Source: Halicephalobus mephisto (taxonomy: Eukaryota > Nematoda > Chromadorea > Rhabditida > Panagrolaimidae). Taken from it: 64,000 nt of DNA. The notes beneath the pieces are model-generated. The model was not told the DNA's origin and ran no database searches. It was given only the letters and a program-made list of their open reading frames with translations. The position numbers and the translations under genes were made by a program. The stretch's first letter is position 1; each line of letters starts with the position of its first letter. Shown piece by piece: positions 21,697 through 31,489 of the stretch. The stretch covers positions 61,506 to 125,505 of the forward strand of contig SWDT01000196.1 in assembly GCA_009193035.1 (NCBI GenBank), in the 5' to 3' direction.

Positions 21697-24600
21697 TCAG
21701 AATTCAATAGTAGATCTTCGTTGAGCAGAATCGGCTTCGAGAGAGCTTTCAGAATTCACGGCAGTATTGGTTGAGACGGAACCCGACGGATTCTGAAGAA
21801 TGTCGAAATCAACGTCATCTTGGTCGATCAGAAGCGGTCTCTCGTGATCACCAACCAAAGTGAAGCCCTGGTTGATGTAGTGATCTTTCTTCCAGAGAGG
21901 ATACATTAATTTATGGATCAATCTAAAAAATTTAAAAATTATTTTTCGAAATTTTTGATAAAATTAAAGTAGAAATTTAGGAAATTTTTAGAAAATTCCA
22001 GAATCCAATAAGGAATTCTGAAATTTCGGGGAATTTAAGGAAATTTTTAGAAATTTCTGAAGTGTTTTTAGGAAATTTCGAAATTTTCCAGAATCCAGTG
22101 AAAAGTGCTGAAAGCTTCAAGAACTAGATAGAAGCTTCTAGAATTATAAGTTTTTAGAATTTTCCAAAATTATCTGAAACTTCGAATTTTAAAAATTTCT
22201 AAAAATTTCTAAAAATCCTAAAAATCCTAAAAATCTTAAAAATCCTAAAAATTTCTAAAAATTTCTAAAATTTCTAAAAATCCTAAAAATTTCTAAAAAT
22301 TTCTAAAATTTCTAAAAATTTATATTGAAGTAATTTTGTAAAAATAATCATTTCTATTTCCTTAATAATATGATTTCGAAATTTGTTTTTTGTGTTTTTC
22401 AAAAACTCACATTTGTCCGCAAAGTACTGCGAAGTGGATGCCGGAATAGATGAAGAAGACGAGTCCTGGCCAAGTGTCCAGGGTGGCTTCGTAGATGTTG
22501 TTGAAAATCAAGCTGGATATCAGGGGACATATGACGAACATGATCGAAACCATGGTAAATAGCCTAGCTGTGTGGTGTTGGGGGACCATTTTCGGAAGCA
22601 TTGTCCGGTATCCGGGACTCAGACCCCCTCCGAAGATGGTGAAAAACGTCGTTACAAAAATCACTACAGTACTCGAAGTAAAAGACTGCATCAGATTAAT
22701 GATGACACAAGCAACCAGACCTATCATGATCATGAAGGAATCCGCTCCGATGCAGTTAAATTTGCCGACAATCACCGGAATCACCATCATGCCTACTGTA
22801 GACGCGAGAGTTCTGAGAAGAATAAAGTTGCTGAATTGAGAATCTGCCCAACTAAATGGAGGTCGTTTTACAAGCAGACAGAGGAGACTAGAGTCTGAAA
22901 CATTTAAAAGTCAAATTGAAAATTTTTAAACTTCGGTCCTGACGCGAAAAATAATTTTTGAAAATTTCGAAACTTTGTAACTTTGTTGAAACTTGTTATT
23001 TTCGAATAATCTTTTTTTCATACTGTAGCTAGAATCTTCCTCTATCTTCTAGATGCAAAAAATCTCAAAAAATAATTTTAAAAAAATAAAAAAATGATTA
23101 AAAACTACTTTTAAAAAATGTGTTCTATTTTTCGTGTCAGGACCAAAATTGAATAAGTCTTTTTTTAAATAAATTAAACTAATTACCGTTGGCTAGAAAA
23201 TCGGTAAACATGGACAAGATACAGATATTCAAGCAGAACCTCGTCCATCCCGGCCGCTTCTCATACAGTACCTCCACGAGTTCGTAAAGGAACTGTTTGA
23301 AGTTTTCCGTCCAAGACCTGTTTTGAGTCTGGGAAATAGGTCTTGGAACAGGCTCTACAGTACTCCCGGAGAAAGTAAGTCTATCTTCCGGAGCTGGTTT
23401 GGGCTTGTAGGAGTCCTTTACCCAGATGAAGGAGTACAGGAGCGAAGCAGCGGCGCAGAACAAAGCTGTCAGACACATGTTCACGTATCCTTGGACATGT
23501 TTGATTGTCGAAATTTTGGCCGGTACGGAAAACAAACTGACGATAGAACTTCCGGATAAAATTCCGATTTGCTGAACTGCGCAACTGATGGCTATCCGGA
23601 ACGGTACTCCTGTAGACTTCTGAAATTTCGAAATTCACAAAAAATTTACTTCGAAAATTACCATAGAATCCTCATTTCTGCAATCATCAGTGACTATCGC
23701 CATTGAGAGAGTGAATACTGTAGGTAAACCCCCGAGCATGCCTGCCACAAGTTCCGCAACGAACATGAAGTAGTAGATGCTGATTTTCTCGTAAAATAAA
23801 ACTGCCAACGTCTGCAGACCACAGTACACCACAAGACCGAGGAGACAAGCGAGAAGAGGTAAACGACGACCTATAATTATTATTATTCCAAAAAGTTAAT
23901 TTTCTACGAAATAGTCCCAGCACGAATCTCTAGAATTTTCCAGTTGGGACCAACAAGTGTGAAATTTGGTTTTTATGTGATTTTATAAGAATCCAATCAT
24001 AATTATATTTCTATAAAAATCAAAAATAAATTACGTTGAGAAATAGTTCCAGCACGAATTTACAAAAATTGTTTGAATTTAAAGTAGTTTGAAATTTTGA
24101 TTTCGTGTGATAATTATTTCGTAATTTTATGAAATTTAATATTTAATTTTCAGAATTGTTCTTCCTAAATTGATTCAGAACCTTCCAAACTAAGGTTATA
24201 AAACGCATAATTTTCTAGGATTAATTTCGATATATGAAATTATTAATAAATATTTTTAAATTGCAAAAAAAAATTTTCATCGCAGTTTTTGTTTTTTTTT
24301 TTTGGGAAATTAACTTCAAATTGATGGTCAATCAACAATGACTCATTGAATTTTTTGAATAAACAGCTTTTCTAAGATGAAAGAACTCAAACCTGCAATT
24401 CCATCTGAGAGAGCCCCAACGATAGGGGCGCTTATCAACGTGGAAACCGTACTGACTCCCTAAAATGGAAACAATCAATAATCGAAGATTTTTCTTATCT
24501 TTTAAAAGGAAAAAAATATTTAACTTTGTTCCTGAAACGAATGATGTCATTAATTCTACTGTACTTTTCAGTGGATTCTGAATATTTTCAATTTTTATTT

Positions 24601-25587
24601 TTTAGATAAAAAATGTAAAAATGTAAAAATTCTGAAAAAAAAATTTCACAAAAACCATTAAAAATGCACTAAAAATAATAACATATTTTTTCGTGTCAGG
24701 ACCAAAAGTCGAGTAATTTAGGTTCTTTTTTTAAATTTTCAAAGGTCCCAAAACGAAAATTCATAAAAAAACTAATAAATTATCCTTCAAAAAAAACAAA
24801 AAATATTTCCAAAAACAATCACTCCAGGACCAGAGTACATTTAAAAAATTATTTTTCGTGTCAGGACCAAAGTCGAGTAATTTACCCAGTCTTAAATTTT
24901 TAGAAATCTTAAAACGAAAATCCATAAACAATCTAATAAATTACTAAAAAAATTAAAAACATTTTATAACAATCGTCCCAGGACCAAGACTCACTTGAAT
25001 GTAGATCCTCATGTTAGTGATGTCTTTCTCGACTTTATCCAGATAACTAGTGTCGTTACTAGATGAAATCTCAGTGCAAAGTTTCGAAACATTTTTCATA
25101 TCTTCTCCTGGCTGGAAAAAACCCAATTTAAAAACCGCAAAAAAGTCAAACCTGGTCTTTAAATAGCTCAACACATCTTGCCCAGTAAATGAACAAATTT
25201 TGCATCGAAAGTAAAACTCCAAATGCCAGTGAAAAAAGAAAAATAGTTGGTTCTATATTCAAAGTAAATTTTTTCCTCGATGAATTTCTCATATCAACGT
25301 TTGAATGACCAGATAATTCAAATGGCATTGATCTCGCTTGAATTGAAGCTTGTCTACCAAATAACGATCTTTGTGGAGTCTGAAATCAATATATGAACGG
25401 TAAATCTCGGTACCGAGAAGATTTAAAACAAGTTTTTTCGCTGAGCACAAAGCTGGGAGAGAGAAAACAGTTTCTCGTTATTTCAGGCTCACGTCACTGT
25501 AGAATGGGTAAATAAAGTTACCTGGAAGGGTCGGTCCTCAGTCACAACTGACATGGAGATTTCTGAATCCAAAGTCGCCGTTTCCAT
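21697..25587 (-). CDS. SLC46-type major facilitator transporter (proton-coupled folate transporter family)
   Basis: Eight exons encode 609 residues: 25522-25587, 25152-25379, 24995-25111, 24393-24459, 23662-23870, 23187-23619, 22411-22894 and 21697-21922. About 12 hydrophobic segments are visible, beginning [21 protein letters not shown] large glycosylatable loop separates TM1 and TM2. The typical SLC46 loop-2 motif region reads [21 protein letters not shown] charged central loop and a cytoplasmic tail with acidic and serine residues follow. The family moves folates, heme or similar substrates with protons across plasma or lysosomal membranes; the substrate here is unknown. The ATG is only 166 bp downstream of the ubl-1 stop. 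A GTGCTTTCAG acceptor and a four-codon uORF (ATGGGAGTTGAGTAA) precede it. Confidence 0.85.
22190..22320. repeat. Tandem simple repeat TAAAAATTTC / TAAAAATCC
   Basis: A 9-11 bp unit CTAAAAATTT or CTAAAAATC is repeated about 12 times in the last intron of the SLC46-like gene. Confidence 0.8.
22935..23144. mobile_element. Non-autonomous TIR element family R2, copy 1
   Basis: This 210-bp element begins GGTCCTGACGCGAAAAATA and ends with the near-perfect reverse complement TATTTTTCGTGTCAGGACC. It lies in an intron of the SLC46-like gene. A copy nearly identical along its whole length lies at 37561-37769. Solo ends occur near 24696 and 24854. Confidence 0.85.
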
Positions 25588-25753
25588 CCTTACTCAACTC
25601 CCATCCTCGACTGAAAGCACGCGACAATCACACTAGACAGAACGAACTGCTATCGCAGAAAGTCTGTCCGTCCACAACCAAAAAGGAAATGCGTACTACA
25701 GATTAAGAGTATATTTTATCTCATTAACATAACAACAAAAGATCAAACAATGT
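25588..25753 (-). promoter_or_regulatory. Intercistronic region of ubl-1 and SLC46-like genes
   Basis: The 166-bp spacer contains, on the minus strand, GTGCTTTCAG just before TCGAGGATGGGAGTTGAG, then the main ATG. No intron donor is needed to explain this acceptor, so SL2-type trans-splicing in an operon led by the ribosomal gene is likely. Confidence 0.6.
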
Positions 25754-26502
25754 TCATTTCTTCTGCTCAATCAAGGTGGCGTGGCATTTGCCGCAGTAAT
25801 GACGATCCTTGTGCTTGGCCATGAAGACACCTCCACCGCAGTTGGCACCGGTGCATTCGACACGGAGACGTTCGATAGCGCCATCATCAGAGACCTGAAA
25901 AGATTAGTCATCAGTGAAAGCCAAGAGTCACAACGACGTCAGGGTTTCTCTTCTACGTACTAGCTCATACATCGTATACTATATCATTATATGTCATAGG
26001 TCTAGACACAAAAAACGAACTAATCATTGCTAACTACTCCAGTAATTTCGGAGGGGCCAAACTGGAACGTACCTTGTAGTATTTCAGGACCGGGAGCTTG
26101 ACCTTCTTTCTCTTACGCTTGATCTTCTTGGGAGTAGTGTAAACCTTCTTCTTGCGCTTCTTTCCACCACCGAGCAAGCGGAGTTCAAAGTCCAAGGTAG
26201 AGAGCTCCTCGACACCAAAATCGGCAAGAGTGAGCTTCTCATCATCAAGCTGCTTACCTGAAAGTTAGAATGTGAACAAGGGAAAGCTGGGTCCGTCCTC
26301 AAGCAGTATATGACAGGGCATGTCATATAAAACTCTCGGGATTCAGCAAAGTAGAAACTAACTCACCAGCGAAAAGGATGCGCTGCTCTTCGGCTTCAAT
26401 GCCTTCAAGGCGCTCAATAGCGGCCTTCAAATCAGCAACAGTAGAAGTTTGCTGCACGTCAAGGACGGCAGTTGCGCCGGACAATGTTCTGAGGAACACC
26501 AT
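25754..26502 (-). CDS. ubl-1: Ubiquitin-like/ribosomal protein eS31 (S27a) fusion
   Basis: Exons 26367-26502, 26073-26257 and 25754-25894 encode 153 residues. Residues 1-73 are a diverged ubiquitin fold ([39 protein letters not shown]) ending LRLLGGG instead of the LRLRGG of true ubiquitin. The rest is eS31: a lysine-rich start ([20 protein letters not shown]) and a zinc ribbon C-x4-C...C-x2-C (ECTGANC ... HYCGKC), ending LIEQKK. In C. elegans the corresponding gene is ubl-1, whose leader is likewise not a functional ubiquitin. It is a small-subunit component of the cytoplasmic ribosome. A TGCTTTTAG acceptor lies 20 bases before the ATG. It appears to lead an operon with the SLC46-like gene. 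Confidence 0.95.
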
Positions 26503-27033
26503 TTCCAGTCCAATACCTAAAAGCAGGCAAATTACTTGGAAATTGAACGGATAACATCATAACACAGTCGAGTAGATATTATTACACGAATTATAAACAA
26601 AAAAATGGAAAATAATAAAAGAAGAAAGAAGGAAATAAGAAACTGAACGGAGACGGAGAAATGAATGAGAACGAGGCTAGCAAAGCGAGCGACCGAGAAC
26701 AGAAAACATTCCAGTTGAGAGTCAGGGTATGCGCTGGCTCTCGCACTGGCCAGCCAGGTCGGAAAAGAGGGTCATTCAACTTCTTTCAGATTTTGCCCTA
26801 CTTTTTCGGATCTTTTTACTAATTTTGCTTTCTTTGTTTTCGTCATTTACCCTAAAAATTCAGTAAAATCGGATTCCTGCGAGATAGAATTTTTTAATTT
26901 TCTGTTTGTTTAAACTGACCACTGTCCAGCTGAGTAATTTTACATTAAACGAAATTTATTTTTTCAGAAGTGTTTAACTTCTAAAAATATCCCTTTCGTT
27001 ATTGTAGTGTTCCTTGTTAATATCGTGATCTCC
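26503..27033. promoter_or_regulatory. ubl-1 upstream region
   Basis: This 530-bp region upstream of ubl-1 contains GC-richer DNA at 26650-26770 (GCTGGCTCTCGCACTGGCC), presumably the promoter. No supported coding exon was seen on either strand. Confidence 0.4.
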
Positions 27034-27123
27034 ATGGCATCAGTTGACAAGGGCTCAGAAATAGAGGATATGAAAAATCGCGTTTCCATGACATCTGCCG
27101 GTCGTCTATTGCACGGCGGATTC
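27034..27123 (+). CDS. Isolated exon-like ORF upstream of calreticulin
   Basis: ATG at 27034 opens 30 codons (MASVDKGSEIEDMKNRVSMT, then SAGRLLHGGF) that end exactly at a strong donor, GTGAGT. A TTATTGTAG acceptor lies 27 bases upstream. A possible second exon after GGATTTCTAG (about 27221) would add TLEISYKS and a stop, giving a 38-residue product. Splicing to the calreticulin acceptor would be out of frame. It could be a tiny gene, a remnant, or an alternative leader. No family is recognised. Confidence 0.3.
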
Positions 27124-27609
27124 GTGAGTGATCATGAAGGTTCATTTTCCATTCAATTAGTTTTGAATAGTTTATGAATTGCTTCAAAATTAACATGATT
27201 TGATAGTTGTGGATTTCTAGACGTTGGAGATATCATATAAATCATGAAATAGGATCAAAAAGTGAATTATTGACTATTTATACATCGACTTTGTGATTCC
27301 CAATCTCGATGGAGGAATACTTGATGAATCATGACCGGACGATCAGTAATTTGTAACATCGGGTATTTTATAAGTTCCACTATTTTTGCGGGGGTTTTTG
27401 GTTATTTCCATATATCAATTTTTATTTGTTGTTTTATTTTCTTGACCGATTTGCATTTGATGATCCATAAGTCCCCCATACACCGGTAGTAGATCTTTCT
27501 ATTTGCATAAATCATACAAGGTTCTTTCTCGTCTGTCCGTCTGGTCATTGCCAACGAAAAGGTCCCGCCCTCTGCAATACTCTCTGTCGCCAGTTCATTG
27601 GCTGTCTGC

Positions 27610-27637
27610 TGACGTGGACCAATGGACGAGCGCCCAC
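27610..27637 (+). promoter_or_regulatory. UPRE/ERSE-II cluster upstream of calreticulin
   Basis: TGACGTGG (27610-27617) is the XBP1/ATF6-type UPR element. CGTGGACCAAT (27613-27623) is the exact reverse complement of the ERSE-II consensus ATTGG-N-CCACG. The same CCAAT is followed nine bases later by CCCAC, a near-ERSE. The site is about 165 bp upstream of the ATG, the expected position for ER-stress control of a chaperone. Confidence 0.7.
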
Positions 27638-27786
27638 ATCAGCTATACAGGCGTGGCTGCTCTAGAGCTTTCTCCACTTGTTCATTTAGCGGACGAAAAA
27701 GGCTTTGTGCCGCATTTGAGGCTTGAATCGTGTTTGAGGGCTGATATTCCGATTGAAACTAATGATTTTATTTCAGGTGATCGAAC

Positions 27787-29037
27787 ATGTTGAAGGAACT
27801 TGTGTTGCTAGCTTTGGTCGGGACAGTCTTGTCTGAAGTTTACTTCAAGGAGGAATTCGACGATTCCTGGGAGTCTCGTTGGATCCAATCCAAGCACAAG
27901 GACGATTACGGCAAGTTCAAGTTGTCTGCTGGCAAGTTTTACGGGGATGAGAAACGTGATCGCGGAATCCAAACCAGCCAAGATGCCAAATTCTACTCTG
28001 TTGGTGCTAAATTCAACAAATTCTCCAACAAAGGAAAGCCCCTCGTTATCCAATTCACCGTCAAGCACGAACAATTGATCGATTGCGGTGGTGGATACGT
28101 CAAAGTCATGCCCAGCGATACGGATTTGGCTGACTTCCACGGCGAGACCCCATATCTTTTCATGCTTGGTCCCGACATCTGCGGACCTGGCCAGAAGAAG
28201 GTTCACTTCATCATTAACTACAAGGGCACCAACCATCTTATCAAGAAGGACATTCGTGCTAAGGACGATGAACTTACTCATCTTTACACCTTCATCATCA
28301 ACCCTGACAACACATATGAAGTCCAGATCGATGGAGAAAAGGTTGAATCTGGAGACTTTGAATCTGACTGGGACATCTTGCCCCCTAAGAAGATCAAGGA
28401 TCCTGACGCCAAGAAACCAGAAGACTGGGACGAACGTGAATACATTGATGATGAAACTGACACCAAGCCTGAAGATTGGGACCAACCTGAACACATCCCT
28501 GATCCTGATGCTAAGAAACCAGAAGATTGGGATGATGAAATGGATGGTAAATTGTAATTTCCTAACGAGTTTCTAAATTTCCGAATTTTAGGTGAATTCG
28601 AAGCTCCATTGATTGACAACCCCAACTACAAGGGAGAATGGCATCCAAAACAGATCAAGAACCCTAACTACAAGGGCAAATGGATCCATCCTGAAATTGA
28701 CAACCCTGAATACGAAAGTGATGACGAAATCTACCTTAAGGAAGATATTGGAGCTATTGGATTTGATCTCTGGCAAGTTAAGTCTGGAACTATCTTCGAC
28801 AACGTTTTGATCACCGATTCTCTCGAAGAAGCCAAGGCTCACGCTGAAGAGACCTTCGAGCCTCTTCGTGAAGCCGAGAAGCAGAAGAAGGAGGAACACG
28901 ATGCTGCCGAACGCAAGAAACTTGAAGAGGAAGAACAGAAACGTAAGGAGGAGGAAGAGAAGAACAAGGAAGAAAAAGAAGACGACGATGACGAAGAAGA
29001 CAAGGCTGAAGAGAAGAGTGAAAAAGATGAACTCTAA
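27787..29037 (+). CDS. crt-1: Calreticulin
   Basis: Exons 27787-28546 and 28592-29037 encode 401 residues, the family's usual length. A signal peptide (MLKELVLLALVGTVLS) leads into the lectin N-domain (YFKEEFDDSWESRW), with the disulfide cysteines in IDCGGGYVKV and DICGPGQKK. The P-domain has three KPEDWD repeats and three GEW/GKW...NP-Y repeats. The C-domain is a long acidic, calcium-buffering tail, and the last four residues are KDEL for ER retention (worm orthologues often have HDEL). It folds monoglucosylated glycoproteins and stores calcium in the ER lumen. A TTTATTTCAG acceptor lies 10 bases before the ATG, either a leader intron or a trans-splice site. The promoter carries UPR elements. 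Confidence 0.99.
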
Positions 29038-29263
29038 GCTTTGATTCTATTCTAATCAGTTTTTCGTCATTCCTGTCTCTTCGCCTTTCCATTGCCTTCC
29101 CAAATATGCCCGGGTTTTAGGTTTATTGTTGTTCTCCGAGGGCAAGGGAACGACGGCGATATAGACTTGCGTTTTGTAAATACACGGTTCCCTTTTGGTT
29201 ATTAAACTATTTATTATTTGATGCCCTTCACATCTCATGAAAAGTAATAAATCTTTAGATGTA

Positions 29264-31156
29264 TTAAAAACCGAATTTTTCTGAAGCTTTTTCTACTACC
29301 ATGGTGGCGATGGCAAGACTGGAAGTTGCCCCGGGGCTTGGAGCGTTTCTGATGTGGAGGATTCGAGATCCGAGTGATCCAGTCCCGGAATCGAAGACGA
29401 AATCGTCGACTAGATTTCCAGCACTATCTAGGGCTTGAGCTCGGACTCCAGATAATCCGGGAGTTACGTCTTCAGGTTTCAAGGAAGGAACGAACTTCTG
29501 GAGGAGTTTGACTTGGGCAGATGGGAAAAGGCTTCTGTAGATTTCTCCGATCCCGAATACGGTGTATTTGAGCATTAATTTTTGCGTTCCATTGAAGGTT
29601 AAGGCATCTAGTAGGTCTTTGGGAGATAAAGTTGTGTAATTGTAGCCTTCTCGAGCAAAAGCTAATACTGCATTCGGGCCTAGGAGGATATCTAAAAATC
29701 ATATATGAAAATTTCTACAAAATTTGAATTTTTAGGAATAAAAATAATAAAAGTGGTAAATTTGATTTCATAAAATAGTTATTTCGTAATTTTACGATTT
29801 CGTAATTAATTTTTAGAACCGTATTCTATCTACATCAATCTAGAAACTTCTGAATTGAAATATACAGAGTACGAGGTTCTAATCACCTTTTAAGTTTAAT
29901 TTTCATATATGAAAATACTAGTAAATTTCTAGAAAACCATAACACTCAATCGAAAATGGAGTTTTCACCTGAAATTAAAGATTTTAGGAAAGGGTTTACC
30001 TCCATTCATTGTCGGCGTGAAGTGGACACCCAAGAATGGAAATCTCGGATCAGGAACAGGATAGATATTAGTCTTCACGAGGTTCTTTTTCCCAGGCCGG
30101 AGTTTTAAGTACTCTCCTCGGAAGGGAAGAATCCTAGGGACGGAGGAGCATCCGGAAAGCATCGCTACTCTGTCGGAATGGAGTCCAGCACAAGTAATCA
30201 AGTACTTGCAGTGCAACTTCCCCTAAAAGTAGTTTTCATATATGGAAACCTGTCCAAAACCCACTTCACTTCCTGAAGTCGTCAATTCCACCGGATAATC
30301 ACTGTTCCCGGTGAACTCGATTTTTTCTAAACCATGTTTGAGTAGTAATTTCCCTCCAGCATCTTGGAAGTCATCGGCGTAATACCTCGTAACAAGACCC
30401 CAGTCGACGATTCCAGTGTAAGGCGACCAAATAGCTTGGATTCCCTGTAATGAGATCATCAGAAATAAGATTACATCAGCTTTAACGCTATCTAGTTTTC
30501 GGAAACAACTCGAAATCAGCGCGTTGGAGCCAGGAATCAAATCCGGCCTTCACAAATGCCGGTCACGCATGCTAACCACTGTACCACTGAGGAAACCCAT
30601 CTACTTTCTAAAACAAAAAGATGACATTTCTAAAACTTACAGTACAATTAGGTTCTATCTCCTTAATCTTCTTAGAATCAATCAGCTCGATTTGTCGGCA
30701 TTTATTTTGATTTGCTCTGTCGAATAACGTCTAAAATTACAGAATATAAATGAAATTCATATATGAAATGCGACTTACATGCAACTTTGGGACTTCAGAT
30801 TGGTCGACAGCAACAATGAGTTTCCCGACTTTCTTATGTGGGATTTTTTTCTGTTCAAAGTACTCGTAAGCCATATCAATTCCTAAAAAACAAAAGTCAT
30901 ATATCAAAATTGAACAAAACCGACCCTGAACACATAATTTCGCTTTCAAGCTCCCTGGTTGGTAGTAAATCCCGGCATGGAGGACTCCAGAATTGTGCCC
31001 ACTTTGATGAGCAGCGACTTTGTGCTCTTTGTCGATCAATGCAACGTTGAGATGAGGTTTGATCAACTTCAATCGTCTTCCTGTCGCACATCCGACAATC
31101 CCTGCTCCAACAACAACCACATCGAAGCAGTTTTTGGTGAGTCCGGAAGGATTCAT
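29264..31156 (-). CDS. L-2-hydroxyglutarate dehydrogenase (FAD-dependent)
   Basis: Exons 30925-31156, 30779-30882, 30641-30730, 30265-30444, 30000-30222 and 29264-29691 encode 418 residues. The N-terminus has the FAD-binding motif [19 protein letters not shown] and the family signature [20 protein letters not shown]. Later blocks [53 protein letters not shown] and [20 protein letters not shown] match L2HGDH, which oxidises L-2-hydroxyglutarate to 2-oxoglutarate at the mitochondrial inner membrane. A clear presequence is not visible. Four of the five introns carry a CATATAT palindrome-like motif. The donor of the fourth exon (GTGGGT at 30264) was chosen because only it keeps the frame. It diverges from the RIG-I-like helicase. 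Confidence 0.96.
30521..30597 (-). repeat. tRNA-derived sequence in an L2HGDH intron
   Basis: On the minus strand GGTACAGTGGTTAGCATGCG resembles a Pol III A-box/D-arm, and GGATTTGATTCC, 33 bases later, resembles a B-box/T-arm. The acceptor and T stems do not pair well, so it is a tRNA relic or SINE head rather than a working tRNA. Confidence 0.5.
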
Positions 31157-31489
31157 TTTTAGAATAATCGCGGTTGTTTACTTGCGAAAAAAAACAAAAA
31201 ATGCACGTTCACAAATGAACGAGAGAGATTGACTTTCGGGTTTTGACCGTTGTTATAAAATCGAACATTCAAACCAAGTAATGCTGCTGTAGAAAAAGAA
31301 AAAGATTCATCGAAATTTACTAAAGATTTATAGAAAAGACGACTTTGCCAAAATTTTAAGCAAATCGTGCACACATATTGTGTATAACTGGTCGAATTTA
31401 AAGCCGTACACTCATTTTTGGAAGATTTTTGCTTTATCATTTTTCTTCAATTTTTTTAATTTTTATTTTTAATTTTCAGGATATAGGAG
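31157..31489. promoter_or_regulatory. Divergent region between L2HGDH and the helicase gene
   Basis: A 333-bp spacer. On the plus strand TTTTTAATTTTCAG ends at 31479, ten bases before the helicase ATG, which suggests trans-splicing. No other motif stands out. Confidence 0.4.

Noticed and set aside
26591..26779. Minus-strand ORF upstream of ubl-1
   Set aside because: It is a pyrimidine-rich promoter tract giving Phe/Ser/Pro runs, with no splice logic to ubl-1.
27503..27793. Plus-strand ORF ending over the calreticulin ATG
   Set aside because: It overlaps the promoter elements and is out of frame with calreticulin. It is more likely an open stretch by chance in GC-richer promoter DNA.
27808..28494. 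Long minus-strand ORF opposite calreticulin
   Set aside because: It is the antisense shadow of the calreticulin exon. Repeats of the P-domain keep the reverse frame open, and composition is not protein-like.
30521..30597. Functional tRNA gene in the L2HGDH intron
   Set aside because: A- and B-box-like sequences exist, but acceptor and T stems do not pair, so it was recorded as a tRNA-derived relic.
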